Source: an uncultured Lachnospiraceae bacterium (lineage in GTDB: Bacteria; Bacillota; Clostridia; Lachnospirales; Lachnospiraceae). From it: a stretch of 64,000 nt of DNA. The notes under the pieces were generated by a model. That model was not told the DNA's origin. It saw only the letters and a program-made list of their open reading frames with translations, and did not search any database. Where the stretch lies: assembly GCA_902788555.1 (NCBI GenBank), contig CADAKQ010000007.1, positions 1-64,000 on the forward strand, given 5' to 3'. This document shows positions 9,427 through 20,864 of this stretch, one piece after another. The position numbers and the translations under genes were made by a program. How positions within the stretch are numbered: position 1 is the first letter of the stretch; every line of letters starts with the position of its first letter.

Positions 9427-10056
9427 ATGAAATACGAAGCAATTATGTTTGACCTTGACGGCACACTATGGGATGCTACAGACAATATTATAAAAGCATG
9501 GGATATGGCTATCAGTGAATTTCATGAGCTAAAGGACAGGCATATAACAAAAAAGGAACTTCAAAGTGTGTTTGGTCTGCCTATGGATACGATTACGGAT
9601 ATTCTCTTTCCTGAGCTTTCCGATGAACGCCAGCGTGAGGTCCTGAAAAGGTGCTGTGAGGTGGAAAATGATTATCTGAATGAGCATGGTGGAGTTTTAT
9701 ATCCGGGACTTTTGGATACCTTAAAAAAGCTTTGTGAGACGCATAAGCTTTTTATAGTAAGTAACGGTCAGGCGGGATATATAGAATCATTTCTTAATTC
9801 ACAGGATTTGTGGGATTATTTTACGGATATAAGAAACTGGGGTGATAATCCTGTTTCCAAGGGCGAAAATATAAAGCTTGTTATGGAAAAGAATAATATT
9901 AAGAGTGCCGCTTATGTCGGTGATACAAGAGGAGATGCTGATTCTGCCGCATATGCCGGTATAGACTTTATATTTGCAAGGTATGGCTTCGGTGAGGTTA
10001 AAGAGTATAAATATGCGATAGACAGTATTACGGAGCTATTGAATCTTGAACTTTAA
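9427..10056 (+). CDS. HAD-superfamily phosphatase (phosphoglycolate phosphatase-like)
   Basis: Haloacid-dehalogenase-type hydrolase of 209 aa. Motif I is MFDLDGTLWD (nucleophile Asp9, acid/base Asp11). Motif II is FIVSNGQ. Motif III/IV are a Lys in VSKGEN and the acidic pair YVGDTRGDAD. An alpha-helical cap lies between motifs I and II, as in the Gph/PGMB group. It follows the dehydrogenase gene by three bases with a poor ribosome site, suggesting coupling. Its substrate cannot be read from sequence. Dephosphorylation of glycerol-1-phosphate or a sugar phosphate is possible given the neighbours. Confidence 0.85.
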   Translation: MKYEAIMFDLDGTLWDATDNIIKAWDMAISEFHELKDRHITKKELQSVFGLPMDTITDILFPELSDERQREVLKRCCEVENDYLNEHGGVLYPGLLDTLKKLCETHKLFIVSNGQAGYIESFLNSQDLWDYFTDIRNWGDNPVSKGENIKLVMEKNNIKSAAYVGDTRGDADSAAYAGIDFIFARYGFGEVKEYKYAIDSITELLNLEL

Positions 10057-10069
10057 AAGGAGGAATATT

Positions 10070-10336
10070 ATGTTTCATTATGAGTATAAGACAAAGGGAA
10101 CCTGTTCACAGCTTATAATGCTTGATTTGGATGGTGATAAGGTTCATAATGTTTCGTTTGTAAGAGGCTGTAACGGTAACTTGAAAGCAATCTCAAAGCT
10201 TGTTGAAGGACAGACTGTTGATTATATCGAGGGTATATTGAGCGGTGTTCAGTGCGGCATGAAGGGAACCTCCTGCGGAGACCAGCTTGCCAAGGCTGTA
10301 AGGGAAGCTTATGAGGCCGAGAAGGCAGCTTCTTAA
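10070..10336 (+). CDS. TSCPD-domain protein (TIGR03905-like)
   Basis: Small protein of 88 aa with four conserved cysteines: GTCSQ, RGCNGN, VQCGMKG and TSCGDQLA. The last block is the TSCPD-type motif, related to a C-terminal zinc-site module of vitamin B12-dependent ribonucleotide reductases. Stand-alone copies are common in Clostridia and have no firmly known function. Metal binding is inferred from the cysteines. The ATG at 10070 follows AAAAGGAGG with ideal spacing; an in-frame ATG at 10046 lies inside the phosphatase gene and is rejected. Confidence 0.82.
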   Translation: MFHYEYKTKGTCSQLIMLDLDGDKVHNVSFVRGCNGNLKAISKLVEGQTVDYIEGILSGVQCGMKGTSCGDQLAKAVREAYEAEKAAS

Positions 10337-10352
10337 TACTATGGAGGAAGTA

Positions 10353-12750
<2,398 letters not shown>

Positions 12751-12783
12751 TTTTACGGTTTTATGATTATTGGGAGATTTTAA

Positions 12784-14751
12784 ATGGAAAGATTGTATCA
12801 ATATGATTTATGTGCATTGATAATATTTATAGCCATTTTATTTTCTGTGTATTTCAGAAGATTAAATGTGGGCAGGGTAAATAATGCTTTTATCAATATA
12901 ATATATATCATGATGTTTGACACAATATTTGAAATACTTCAAAATGCACCCCTCGAATTTCTTGGTGATTTGGGTAGAAATGAGACCTTCAGAACCATTT
13001 GCTATTACGGAGGGTTTATTACCCATGCTATGATAATGCCGTGTTATGTGATATTTATCGGAATGATAAGCGGTACATGGTCAAGATTGATTCATAATAA
13101 GGTATTTTATTGGGCTTTTGCAATACCTTTTATGCTCAACATACTGGTTGTTTTGGCAAATCCAATTAATCATATGCTTTTTATACTCACAAGGGAAAAT
13201 GGTGTATTGGTATATCACAGAAGACCGCTTATATCCGTTTTTTACATAGTTGCAGCTTACTATATGTTTATATCTGTAATATACATAATGAAGACTATGA
13301 ATATGATAGGCAGGGCAAAGACAGTTGCTCTTCTTGCAATATTTCCGTGTAATATAATTGCACTTTTTATTCAGTTTATAGCTCCGGCAAACTCGGTTGA
13401 GATGTTTGCCATGAGTATATCTTCATTTTTGGTTACGGTAACTGTACTTCGAGCTGAGGAGTTGGTGGATCCCGGGATTGGTTCGAGGACCTTCCCGAGT
13501 TTTCACGAGGATATAAAAAGGTATTACAGATCTGACAAGGATGTATCTGTAATAATGATGAAGATTAAAAATGATGAACCTATAGTTACGTTGTTTGGCT
13601 CAACTATTCACAGAGAGATTATTAAAGAGGTCATATCCCGTATAAAAACAAACTATGCCGAGTTGACTACACATACTAAGGTAATAATGAATATATATTA
13701 TCTTTACTATGGTAACTTTGCTGTTGTATTTGATAATTACGAGCATAAGGATGAGAATTTAATAAGACAGAAGACAGAAAATCTTTTAAATGAATTAAAC
13801 GATAATTTTGTTATGAATGATAATCGCATGAATCTTGATATGTGTATGTGCTATATGAAGATTCCGAGTGATATACCTGATATCAATGATTTTGAATCTT
13901 TTATTGATTCCTTTGAGAAGACTATTTCAAGCAAGGAGCTTGTGTTCTTTTCAGATATTGCACCGGAAAGAAAGTTTCAGCTTCAGCTTGATATAGATAA
14001 GATAATAAAAAAAGCAATAGATAAGAGCAGCTTTGAAATGTATTATCAACCGATATATTCGCTTAAGGAAAAACGTTTTACAAGTGCGGAAGCCCTTATA
14101 AGACTTAAGGATGAAGAAGTCGGTTTTGTATCACCGGGATTATTTATACCGGCAGCAGAAAAAAACGGTGCAATTCACAGTATAGGCGATTTTGTAATTG
14201 ATGATGTATTTAAATTTATTTCTGATAACAAAATAGAAAACTACGGACTTAATTATATTGAGATTAATCTTTCGACTATTCAATGCCTCCAGAACAAGCT
14301 TCCGGAGCATATTGATGAAAAAATAAAAGAATATAATATTTCAAAGAATAATATTAATTTTGAAGTAACCGAGACCGGACGTGATTATGTAAGAGATATA
14401 ATTTATGATACAATTTACAGAATACACGATATGAATCTTGCACTTTCATTGGATGATTATGGCACGGGATATTCCAATCTTCAAAAAATAGTAGCACTTC
14501 CATTTAAGATTATAAAGATTGATAAAAGTCTTGTGGATAATATGAATGATGGAAGAATGCGTGATGTTATAAAACAAACGGTCACTATGCTTAAAAAAAT
14601 CGGAGCAGAGATAGTGGTTGAGGGGGTTGAAAGTAAAGAGGCTTCCGATTGGTTTGAAGAGATTGGTTGTGATTTTATACAGGGATATTATTATGCAAAG
14701 CCAATGCCTAAACAGGAATTTTTGAAGTTTATAAGGCAGCATAACGGTTGA
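12784..14751 (+). CDS. Membrane-bound c-di-GMP phosphodiesterase (degenerate GGDEF, intact EAL)
   Basis: Predicted to hydrolyse cyclic di-GMP. Residues 1-225 form about seven or eight membrane helices. Residues roughly 235-390 have the outline of a GGDEF domain without the GGDEF motif. The EAL domain occupies about 415-655 and keeps the catalytic set: EALIRLKD, the Asn of EINLST, the Glu of EVTETG, DDYGTGYSN, the Lys of KIDKSLVD, the Glu of VEGVES and the Gln of IQGYYYAKPMP. All residues needed for metal binding and hydrolysis therefore look present. GGGAG precedes the ATG. The membrane part may sense a signal that sets local c-di-GMP. Confidence 0.88.
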   Translation: MERLYQYDLCALIIFIAILFSVYFRRLNVGRVNNAFINIIYIMMFDTIFEILQNAPLEFLGDLGRNETFRTICYYGGFITHAMIMPCYVIFIGMISGTWSRLIHNKVFYWAFAIPFMLNILVVLANPINHMLFILTRENGVLVYHRRPLISVFYIVAAYYMFISVIYIMKTMNMIGRAKTVALLAIFPCNIIALFIQFIAPANSVEMFAMSISSFLVTVTVLRAEELVDPGIGSRTFPSFHEDIKRYYRSDKDVSVIMMKIKNDEPIVTLFGSTIHREIIKEVISRIKTNYAELTTHTKVIMNIYYLYYGNFAVVFDNYEHKDENLIRQKTENLLNELNDNFVMNDNRMNLDMCMCYMKIPSDIPDINDFESFIDSFEKTISSKELVFFSDIAPERKFQLQLDIDKIIKKAIDKSSFEMYYQPIYSLKEKRFTSAEALIRLKDEEVGFVSPGLFIPAAEKNGAIHSIGDFVIDDVFKFISDNKIENYGLNYIEINLSTIQCLQNKLPEHIDEKIKEYNISKNNINFEVTETGRDYVRDIIYDTIYRIHDMNLALSLDDYGTGYSNLQKIVALPFKIIKIDKSLVDNMNDGRMRDVIKQTVTMLKKIGAEIVVEGVESKEASDWFEEIGCDFIQGYYYAKPMPKQEFLKFIRQHNG

Positions 14752-14814
14752 TATATCAGATTTATTTATAATTCTTGAAGATAAATAAGATAAAGTATAC
14801 TTGGGAGGTAAAAT

Positions 14815-15069
14815 ATGCTTTCAGGTGGTATGGAAGAAATTGATGTACATGGAATGACTGTGGATGAAGCAATAAGAGCCATAATAAAAAAGGTTAATTC
14901 TGCGAGTGGCAGTGTATATAGGATAAAAGTAATTCATGGATATCGTGGCGGTACCAGAATAAAGGATGCCATAGAAGATGAATTTGCATATAACCGGGTG
15001 CCTAAGGTAAAACGGGTTGTCGGGGGAAGCAATCCGGGAATAACGGAGCTTATTTTGAGAGAATTTTGA
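14815..15069 (+). CDS. Small Smr-domain protein
   Basis: An 84-aa stand-alone Smr domain, the module found at the C-terminus of MutS2. The diagnostic features are IDVHGMTVDEA near the N-terminus and the glycine loop VIHGYRGGTRIKDA. Smr domains bind branched or nicked nucleic acids, and some cut RNA or DNA. The stand-alone bacterial form has no settled role. The ATG at 14815 follows TTGGGAGG with good spacing. A second in-frame ATG six codons on (14830) is also possible. Confidence 0.85.
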   Translation: MLSGGMEEIDVHGMTVDEAIRAIIKKVNSASGSVYRIKVIHGYRGGTRIKDAIEDEFAYNRVPKVKRVVGGSNPGITELILREF

Positions 15070-15101
15070 TGTAAAAATAATATTTAAAAGGAGAGATAAA
15101 A

Positions 15102-16484
15102 ATGAGTGAAAAGCGTAGTTCATTTTCCAGTTCTTTGGGATTTGTAATTGCTGCAGCAGGAAGTGCAGTAGGATTGGGTAATATATGGAGGTTTCCGTAT
15201 CTTGCCGCTAAGGATGGGGGAGGAATATTCCTGGTTGTGTATCTGATACTTGCCCTTACATTTGGATTTACGTTGTTAATTACGGAGATAAGTATAGGAC
15301 GAAAGACCAAGCAGAGTCCGCTTACTGCGTATGGGCAGCTTCAGCCTAAATGGAAATGGCTCGGTGTAGTTGCGGTAATAGTTCCGTTTATGATACTTCC
15401 GTATTACTGTATTATAGGTGGCTGGGTACTTAAATACTTTGTGGCTTTTGTTACCGGAAATGGTGTGGCGGCAGCAGAGGATGGATATTTTGGAGGATTT
15501 ATAACGGATATCGGTTCGCCGATTATATATAATATTATATTCCTTGCCGCAACTGTATTTGTAATATATAAGGGTGTAAATAAGGGTATTGAGGCTATGT
15601 CAAAGATACTTATGCCAATACTTCTTGTGCTCGTTATAGGTGTTGCAATTTTTTCACTTACCATAAACAGCAAGGAAACCGGAAGAACCGGACTTGAAGG
15701 CTTTATGATTTATGTTGTTCCGGATGTGTCGGGAATGGGAATTAAGGACTTTTTTGTAGTAGTCATGGATGCCATGGGACAGCTTTTTTACAGTATAAGC
15801 GTTGCTATGGGAATTATGGTTGCTTATGGCTCATATTTTAAGGATGATCATAATCTTGTAAAGTCGGTTAATCAGATAGAAATATTTGATACACTTGTAG
15901 CATTTCTTGCGGGTGTTATGATAATTCCTGCCGTATATGTATTTATGGGTAAGGAAGGAATGACAGGCGGACCCGGACTTATGTTTGTAGCCATACCTAA
16001 GGTATTTGCCGAGATGGGTAAGCTTGGAAATGTACTTGGTGCGGTATTCTTTCTTATGGTGCTTTTTGCAGCACTTACCAGTTCTATATCAGTCCTTGAA
16101 GCAGTTGTATCAAGTCTCATGGATCAGTTTAAGGTAAGCAGACGTAAGGCTACGATTATGGAGGGTATTATAGCTGCTGTATTGGGTGTTATAATTTGCC
16201 TCGGCTACAATAAGCTTTACTTTGATATCAAACTTCCAAACGGGGCAAATGCACAGCTTCTTGATATCTTTGATTACATAAGTAACAACATACTCATGCC
16301 TATCGTTGCCATAGGAACCTGTATACTTATCGGTTGGATAGTAAAGCCAAAGACAGTTATAGATGAAGCTACCAAGAATGGTGAGAAGTTTGGACGTAGA
16401 AAATTATACATTGTTATGATAAAGGTCGTGGCACCAATCCTCCTGTTCATATTACTGTTGGGAGCTTTCGGAGTATTTTCATAG
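15102..16484 (+). CDS. Neurotransmitter:sodium symporter (NSS/SNF family) transporter
   Basis: Sodium-coupled amino-acid (or related) importer of 460 aa with 11-12 helices. TM1 carries the family signature GSAVGLGNIWRFPYLAAKDG, whose unwound Gly-rich part and Asn form Na1 and the substrate site. TM6 (MGQLFYSISVAMGIM) and TM8 are also typical. Bacterial short members are LeuT/MhsT-like. AAAAGGAGAG precedes the ATG. The gene faces the citrate synthase gene across the long inverted repeat. The substrate cannot be set from sequence. Confidence 0.92.
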   Translation: MSEKRSSFSSSLGFVIAAAGSAVGLGNIWRFPYLAAKDGGGIFLVVYLILALTFGFTLLITEISIGRKTKQSPLTAYGQLQPKWKWLGVVAVIVPFMILPYYCIIGGWVLKYFVAFVTGNGVAAAEDGYFGGFITDIGSPIIYNIIFLAATVFVIYKGVNKGIEAMSKILMPILLVLVIGVAIFSLTINSKETGRTGLEGFMIYVVPDVSGMGIKDFFVVVMDAMGQLFYSISVAMGIMVAYGSYFKDDHNLVKSVNQIEIFDTLVAFLAGVMIIPAVYVFMGKEGMTGGPGLMFVAIPKVFAEMGKLGNVLGAVFFLMVLFAALTSSISVLEAVVSSLMDQFKVSRRKATIMEGIIAAVLGVIICLGYNKLYFDIKLPNGANAQLLDIFDYISNNILMPIVAIGTCILIGWIVKPKTVIDEATKNGEKFGRRKLYIVMIKVVAPILLFILLLGAFGVFS

Positions 16485-16490
16485 TATAGC

Positions 16491-16788
16491 AAGTGTGTCA
16501 TGGACGTGAGCCTTGTCACAAAAAATTAATAAACAACTAAAAGAGCAAAAATAAGAAGATGGGTAGAGAATGATTAACCCGATTTGTGATAAATCAAAAG
16601 TGAAAATTCGCAATAGGTGCGTTAAAAGAATCGAACTGTTTGAGCGTAGCGAGTTTTCGATTTTTAGCACCTATAAAGAATTTGAACGCTTTGATTTAGC
16701 AAATCGATGGTTTGTTCTCTATCCATCTTCTTATTATGCTCTTTTGTAGAGCAACAATATGTGACAAGCTCACGCCCCTGACATACTT
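16491..16788. repeat. ~298-nt long imperfect inverted repeat filling a convergent gap
   Basis: The whole region between two convergent genes folds on itself. Outer arms 16491-16500 and 16779-16788 pair with one G-T wobble. CGTGAGC-CTTGTCAC (16505-16519) pairs with 16761-16774. AAAAGAGC (16539-16546) pairs with 16738-16745. A 21-nt block at 16550-16570 pairs with 16715-16735 with one wobble. ATAGGTGC/TCGAA blocks (16613-16635) pair with 16656-16674. Unpaired stretches break it into segments. There is no ORF of note and no U-tract. It could be a MITE-like element, a structured RNA or a double-strand-forming 3' end for both genes. Confidence 0.85.
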
Positions 16789-18151
16789 ATCTGTCCGCAA
16801 TAGGTATATATTCTCTGTCCTCGGATATGGACATGTAAGCCGGACGGATGATTTTGTTTACATTTATGAGCTCTTCGATACGGTGTGCACTCCAGCCGGC
16901 GATTCTTGCAACGGCGAAGAGAGGAGTAAAGAGTTCTTCAGGAATGTTGAGCATACTGTATACGAAGCCACTGTAAAAGTCCACATTTGGGCTTACTCCC
17001 TTATATATTTTACGCTTTTCGGCAATTACTTCCTTGGCTGCCTCAGCAACATTTACATAAAGATTATATTCTTCCTCACGGTTTTTCTCTTTTGCAAGCT
17101 TGCCGACAAATTTACCGAAGATGTTGGCACGCGGATCGGATATAGAGTAAACTGCGTGTCCCATACCGTATATCAGACCTGATTTATCAAATGCATTCTT
17201 ATCAAGTATATTGCAAAGGTAATCACGTATCTGACCTTTATCCTCCCAGTTGGTTACATTTTCCTTTAAATCATCGAACATCTGCTTAACCTTAACATTG
17301 GCACCGCCGTGCTTTGGCCCCTTAAGCGAGCAAAGAGAAGCTGCTACAGATGAGTAGGTGTCTGTTCCCGATGAGGTTACAACGTGCGTTGTAAAGGTTG
17401 AGTTATTACCTCCGCCGTGTTCTGCATGTAAAACAAGAGCAAGGTCAAGTACCTTAGCCTCAAGCTCGGTGTAGTGCTTATTTTTTCTAAGCAGTCGCAA
17501 GAAGTTTTCGGCTGTCGAAAGCTCCGGTTTAGGATTATGTATATAAAGTCCCCTGCCTAATTCATAATGTCTGTATGCAAGATATGAATAAACGGCAAGA
17601 GAAGGGAAATTGGCTATAAGCTCAATGCTTTGTCTTAAAACATTCGGTATACTTACATCTGAAGCATTAAGGTCATACGAGCTTAAATTAAGTATACCCT
17701 TTGCAAGTGAATTCATAATGTCCCGGCTTGGAGTTCTAAGAATAATATCTCTTACAAAATTAGTCGGAAGAGAACGATAGGAGCCAAGTAAAACATTAAA
17801 TTCATTAAGCTTTTCCAAGGTAGGAAGCTCGCCAAATAAAAGTAAGTAAACGGTTTCTTCATATCCAAATCTGTTTTCGTTGGAAAAACCCTTAACCAGA
17901 CTATAAATATTTATACCACGATAGTAAAGCTCGCCATCTATAGGTACAAGCTCACCGTTAATCTTTTTATAGGCATTGATAGTAGAGATGTCTGTAAGTC
18001 CGGTAAGGACACCACGACCATCCAAATCCCTAAGTCCACGTTTTACTTCATATTTGGTATACAATTCCTGATCGATTATATCATTTGTCTGACATTTTTT
18101 TGCTAACTCACGAAAGATAGGAGTCACTGCAGAGTATTCATTTCTGTTCAA
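16787..18151 (-). CDS. gltA: Citrate synthase
   Basis: Condenses oxaloacetate and acetyl-CoA to citrate, probably for glutamate synthesis in an anaerobe. The 454-aa protein has the key blocks LHAEHGGGNNSTFTTHV (His), GPKHGGAN, MGHAVYSISDPRA (His) and VDFYSGFVYSMLNIP with the catalytic Asp, then RIAGWSAHRIEE. I chose the TTG at 18151: AAGGATGTGAT, which matches the full anti-SD complement at 10 of 11 bases, is correctly spaced for it, whereas the GTG at 18160 lies inside that site. The product then begins MNRNEYSAV. The stop codon overlaps the end of the inverted repeat. The gene is monocistronic on the minus strand. Confidence 0.93.
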   Translation of the reverse strand: MNRNEYSAVTPIFRELAKKCQTNDIIDQELYTKYEVKRGLRDLDGRGVLTGLTDISTINAYKKINGELVPIDGELYYRGINIYSLVKGFSNENRFGYEETVYLLLFGELPTLEKLNEFNVLLGSYRSLPTNFVRDIILRTPSRDIMNSLAKGILNLSSYDLNASDVSIPNVLRQSIELIANFPSLAVYSYLAYRHYELGRGLYIHNPKPELSTAENFLRLLRKNKHYTELEAKVLDLALVLHAEHGGGNNSTFTTHVVTSSGTDTYSSVAASLCSLKGPKHGGANVKVKQMFDDLKENVTNWEDKGQIRDYLCNILDKNAFDKSGLIYGMGHAVYSISDPRANIFGKFVGKLAKEKNREEEYNLYVNVAEAAKEVIAEKRKIYKGVSPNVDFYSGFVYSMLNIPEELFTPLFAVARIAGWSAHRIEELINVNKIIRPAYMSISEDREYIPIADR

Positions 18152-18181
18152 TAATATCACATCCTTTTATTTACAAAAAAT

Positions 18182-18211
18182 AATATAACATATAAACGGT
18201 ATATTTGGCAA
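18182..18211 (-). promoter_or_regulatory. Sigma-A-type promoter for citrate synthase
   Basis: On the minus strand TTGCCA (18211-18206), an 18-nt spacer and TATATT (18187-18182). Each hexamer matches consensus at five of six bases. The start codon is about 30 nt further on. Confidence 0.5.
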
Positions 18212-18462
18212 ATTAAATAATGTAAATAAAGTGTAAATAAATTTTTAAAAGTAGAGGCAGATAAATTATAAAATATTAAAAATAGTATTTATTTATTTGA
18301 AAGAAATGGTAAAATATACATTATATTGAGGTTGCATAAATCATAAAATCATAATAAAATGGATATTGGTATAAGAAAGAAAAAGGCTTTGTTGATATAA
18401 GCTTATCCATAATAGGTATAAGATTTGATAAGTAAAATATTATTTTAAGGAGAGACGGATAT
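18212..18462. other. AT-rich divergent intergenic region
   Basis: Together with the promoter above this makes a gap of about 310 nt between the divergent citrate synthase and hydrogenase genes. It is very AT-rich. A weak plus-strand promoter may be TTGAAA (18297-18302) with TATATT (18322-18327), spacer 19. I see no ORF, RNA or clear riboswitch fold here. Confidence 0.4.
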
Positions 18463-19938
18463 ATGATTACCAACGATGAGGGCATAGTACATTTAAAGCA
18501 TAAGATAATCGAAGAGGTTGCAAGGCTTGCGTGGGAGGACAATCTTAACGAGGAGTCCAAGGAGGAGCTTGTTTACAGAATCATTCCGGGACCTAAGGCA
18601 CTTAACCGTTGCTGTGTATATAAGGAAAGAGAGCTTGTAAGACAGCGTATACGTCTTGCGGAGGGACTTTGTCCGACACCGGAGGATAACAGTGACAATG
18701 TTATTCAAATACTCAAGCCGGCGTGTGAAGAGTGTCCGATTTCGGCATATACCGTTACGGATAACTGCCGTTTGTGTGTTGGTAAGCCGTGTCAAAGCTC
18801 TTGTAATTTTGGAGCTATTTCCATAGGACACCATCGTTCACATATAGATGTTTCCAAGTGTAAGGAGTGTGGCAAATGTGCCGCAGCTTGTCCGTATTCA
18901 GCTATAGCACATCTTGAAAGACCTTGTAAAAAGGCATGTCCGACAGGTGCAATTACATATGACGAAAATGGATTATGTATGATTGATGAAAATAAATGTG
19001 TTCAATGTGGACATTGTATTCATGCTTGTCCGTTCGGTGCGATATCCTCTAAGTCATATCTTGTGGATATTATAAATGAGATTAAAGCAGGTAAAGAAGT
19101 TATAGCTATGTGTGCACCGGCAACAGAGGGGCAGTTCGGAAAAGAAATAACTATGGCATCCATCAAGGCAGGACTTAAGGAGATGGGCTTTGCTGATATG
19201 GTTGAGGTAGGACTTGGCGGTGATATGACTGCTGCTTATGAGTCGCTTGAATGGAAGGAAGCTTTAGAGGAGGGAAGGAAGATGACAACCTCCTGCTGTC
19301 CGGCATTCATAAATATGATGAGAAGACAATTTCCGGAGCAGTTTGAGAAAAATATGTCAACAACCGTTTCACCAATGTGTGCCATATCAAGATATTTGAA
19401 GTGTACACATCCGGGCTGCATAACAGTTTTCATCGGACCATGTATTGCAAAGAAGGCGGAATCACAGGATAAGTCCGTAGCTGACAATGCAGATTATGTA
19501 ATGACCTATGGCGAGTTCAGAGCCTTGCTTCGTTCAAAGGATATTGAGCTTAAGCCTGTAGATGAAAGCTATCAGGAGGCTTCGGTCTGGGGCAAGAGAT
19601 TTGCCGCTTCCGGAGGAGTTGCAAATGCTGTTCTTGAATGTATGCAGGAAAGAGGAATTGATACAGAAGGTATATCTCTTAAGAAATGTGCCGGTGGAGA
19701 TGAGTGTAAGAAGACACTTCTTATGCTTAAGTCCGGAAGGCTTGAAGAGGATTTTGTTGAGGGAATGATGTGCCCTGGTGGATGTGTCGGAGGACCTTCA
19801 AAGCATAAAACAGAGGTAGAAATTACAAGAGCAAGAGAAGCACTTCTTTCTACGGCAGATAAAAGAGCGGTTCTTGATAATTTAAAGCAGTATCCTATGG
19901 ATGAATTTTCTATGTACAGAGACGGACATATCTCATAA
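18463..19938 (+). CDS. [FeFe] hydrogenase, group B-type, monomeric
   Basis: Iron-only hydrogenase-like protein of 491 aa. The N-terminal half has a Cys-rich region (CEECP, CRLC, CQSSC), then ferredoxin-type clusters CKECGKCAAACPYS and CVQCGHCIHACPFG. The H-cluster domain follows: L1 TTSCCPAFINM, L2 FIGPCIAKKAES and L3 MMCPGGCVGGPSK. GPCIAKK instead of MPCxxKK and the shortened L3 match the group B (FeFe_hydrog_B1-like) proteins common in Clostridia, whose physiological direction is unclear. The strong AAGGAGAG site precedes the ATG. No HydE, F or G maturases are adjacent. Confidence 0.88.
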   Translation: MITNDEGIVHLKHKIIEEVARLAWEDNLNEESKEELVYRIIPGPKALNRCCVYKERELVRQRIRLAEGLCPTPEDNSDNVIQILKPACEECPISAYTVTDNCRLCVGKPCQSSCNFGAISIGHHRSHIDVSKCKECGKCAAACPYSAIAHLERPCKKACPTGAITYDENGLCMIDENKCVQCGHCIHACPFGAISSKSYLVDIINEIKAGKEVIAMCAPATEGQFGKEITMASIKAGLKEMGFADMVEVGLGGDMTAAYESLEWKEALEEGRKMTTSCCPAFINMMRRQFPEQFEKNMSTTVSPMCAISRYLKCTHPGCITVFIGPCIAKKAESQDKSVADNADYVMTYGEFRALLRSKDIELKPVDESYQEASVWGKRFAASGGVANAVLECMQERGIDTEGISLKKCAGGDECKKTLLMLKSGRLEEDFVEGMMCPGGCVGGPSKHKTEVEITRAREALLSTADKRAVLDNLKQYPMDEFSMYRDGHIS

Positions 19939-19967
19939 AAGAGATAGATGAGAAAGAGGAGACTTTT

Positions 19968-20864
19968 ATGAACACAAAAGACAGAGTGCTTAGAGCGCTG
20001 GAGGAAAATAAAGGAAGCTTTATATCAGGCGAAGAGCTTGCCAAGGTTATCGGTGTTTCGAGAAATTCTGTCTGGAAGGCTGTCCATGAGTTAAAGGAGC
20101 ATGGCTACAGCATTGAATCTGTTACCAACAGAGGCTACAGCTTAAGCAAGTCCTGCGATATAATCTCTGTTCAGGGAATAGCTGCATTTTTGTACAATAA
20201 AGAGGATGCAGCAAATATTGAGGTTTATAATGAGATAACCTCTACAAGTCAGCTTGCAAAGGAAAGGGCTGTTATGGAGGCTCTTGATAAGAGAGTTATA
20301 ATTGCCAAGAAACAGACTGCCGGAAAGGGACACGGAAGAAAGAGGTTTGAATCACCTGAGGGAGGAATATATTTTAGTATTTTTCTTTCTCCTGAAAGCT
20401 TAAAGCAGGAAAATCTTCCTTTATATGCAGCAGTTGCAGTTGCGGATTCGCTTGAAAAAACAAAAGCACCTATCCGCATAAAGTGGATTAATGATATATA
20501 TTTGGAAGATAAGAAAATATGCGGTATTCTTACTGAGATAATATCGGATTTGGAAACCGGAGAGATAAGCTCCTATATCATCGGAATAGGTATAAATTGT
20601 GAAACAGACAATAAAAATGAGCTTATAGCAGACATTTTAAACAGATTATTCTATCCGGAAATATATTATAAGGATAAAGAAATAACGAAATTATATCAAA
20701 ACAAGCTGATGTATATGAATAAAAAAGTCAGATTTGTGATAAATGGCGAAGAGTCGGATGATTTTTCAGCCGTTATAAAGGGAATGGATGATAGCGGAAA
20801 TCTTATTGTAGAAAAATCAGATGGAACAAAAGTGCATATGAAAAAGGGATATATAATTATATGA
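19968..20864 (+). CDS. birA: Bifunctional biotin-protein ligase/repressor BirA
   Basis: Attaches biotin to biotin-dependent carboxylases through biotinyl-AMP; the N-terminal helix-turn-helix can repress biotin genes. Residues 1-60 form the winged helix (ISGEELAKVIGVSRNSVWKA). The ligase core follows, with TSTSQLAKERA, the biotin/ATP loop KGHGRKRFESPEGGIY, IKWINDIY and a conserved ILTEI segment. The C-terminal SH3-like domain includes FSAVIKGMDDSGNLIVE. The 298 aa length is typical of class II BirA. It overlaps the next gene by four bases (ATGA). Confidence 0.93.
   Translation: MNTKDRVLRALEENKGSFISGEELAKVIGVSRNSVWKAVHELKEHGYSIESVTNRGYSLSKSCDIISVQGIAAFLYNKEDAANIEVYNEITSTSQLAKERAVMEALDKRVIIAKKQTAGKGHGRKRFESPEGGIYFSIFLSPESLKQENLPLYAAVAVADSLEKTKAPIRIKWINDIYLEDKKICGILTEIISDLETGEISSYIIGIGINCETDNKNELIADILNRLFYPEIYYKDKEITKLYQNKLMYMNKKVRFVINGEESDDFSAVIKGMDDSGNLIVEKSDGTKVHMKKGYIII

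Noticed and set aside
16712-17182. Plus-strand 156-aa frame in the citrate synthase region.
   Set aside because: It lies mostly antisense to a well-conserved gene and starts in the inverted repeat without a ribosome site.
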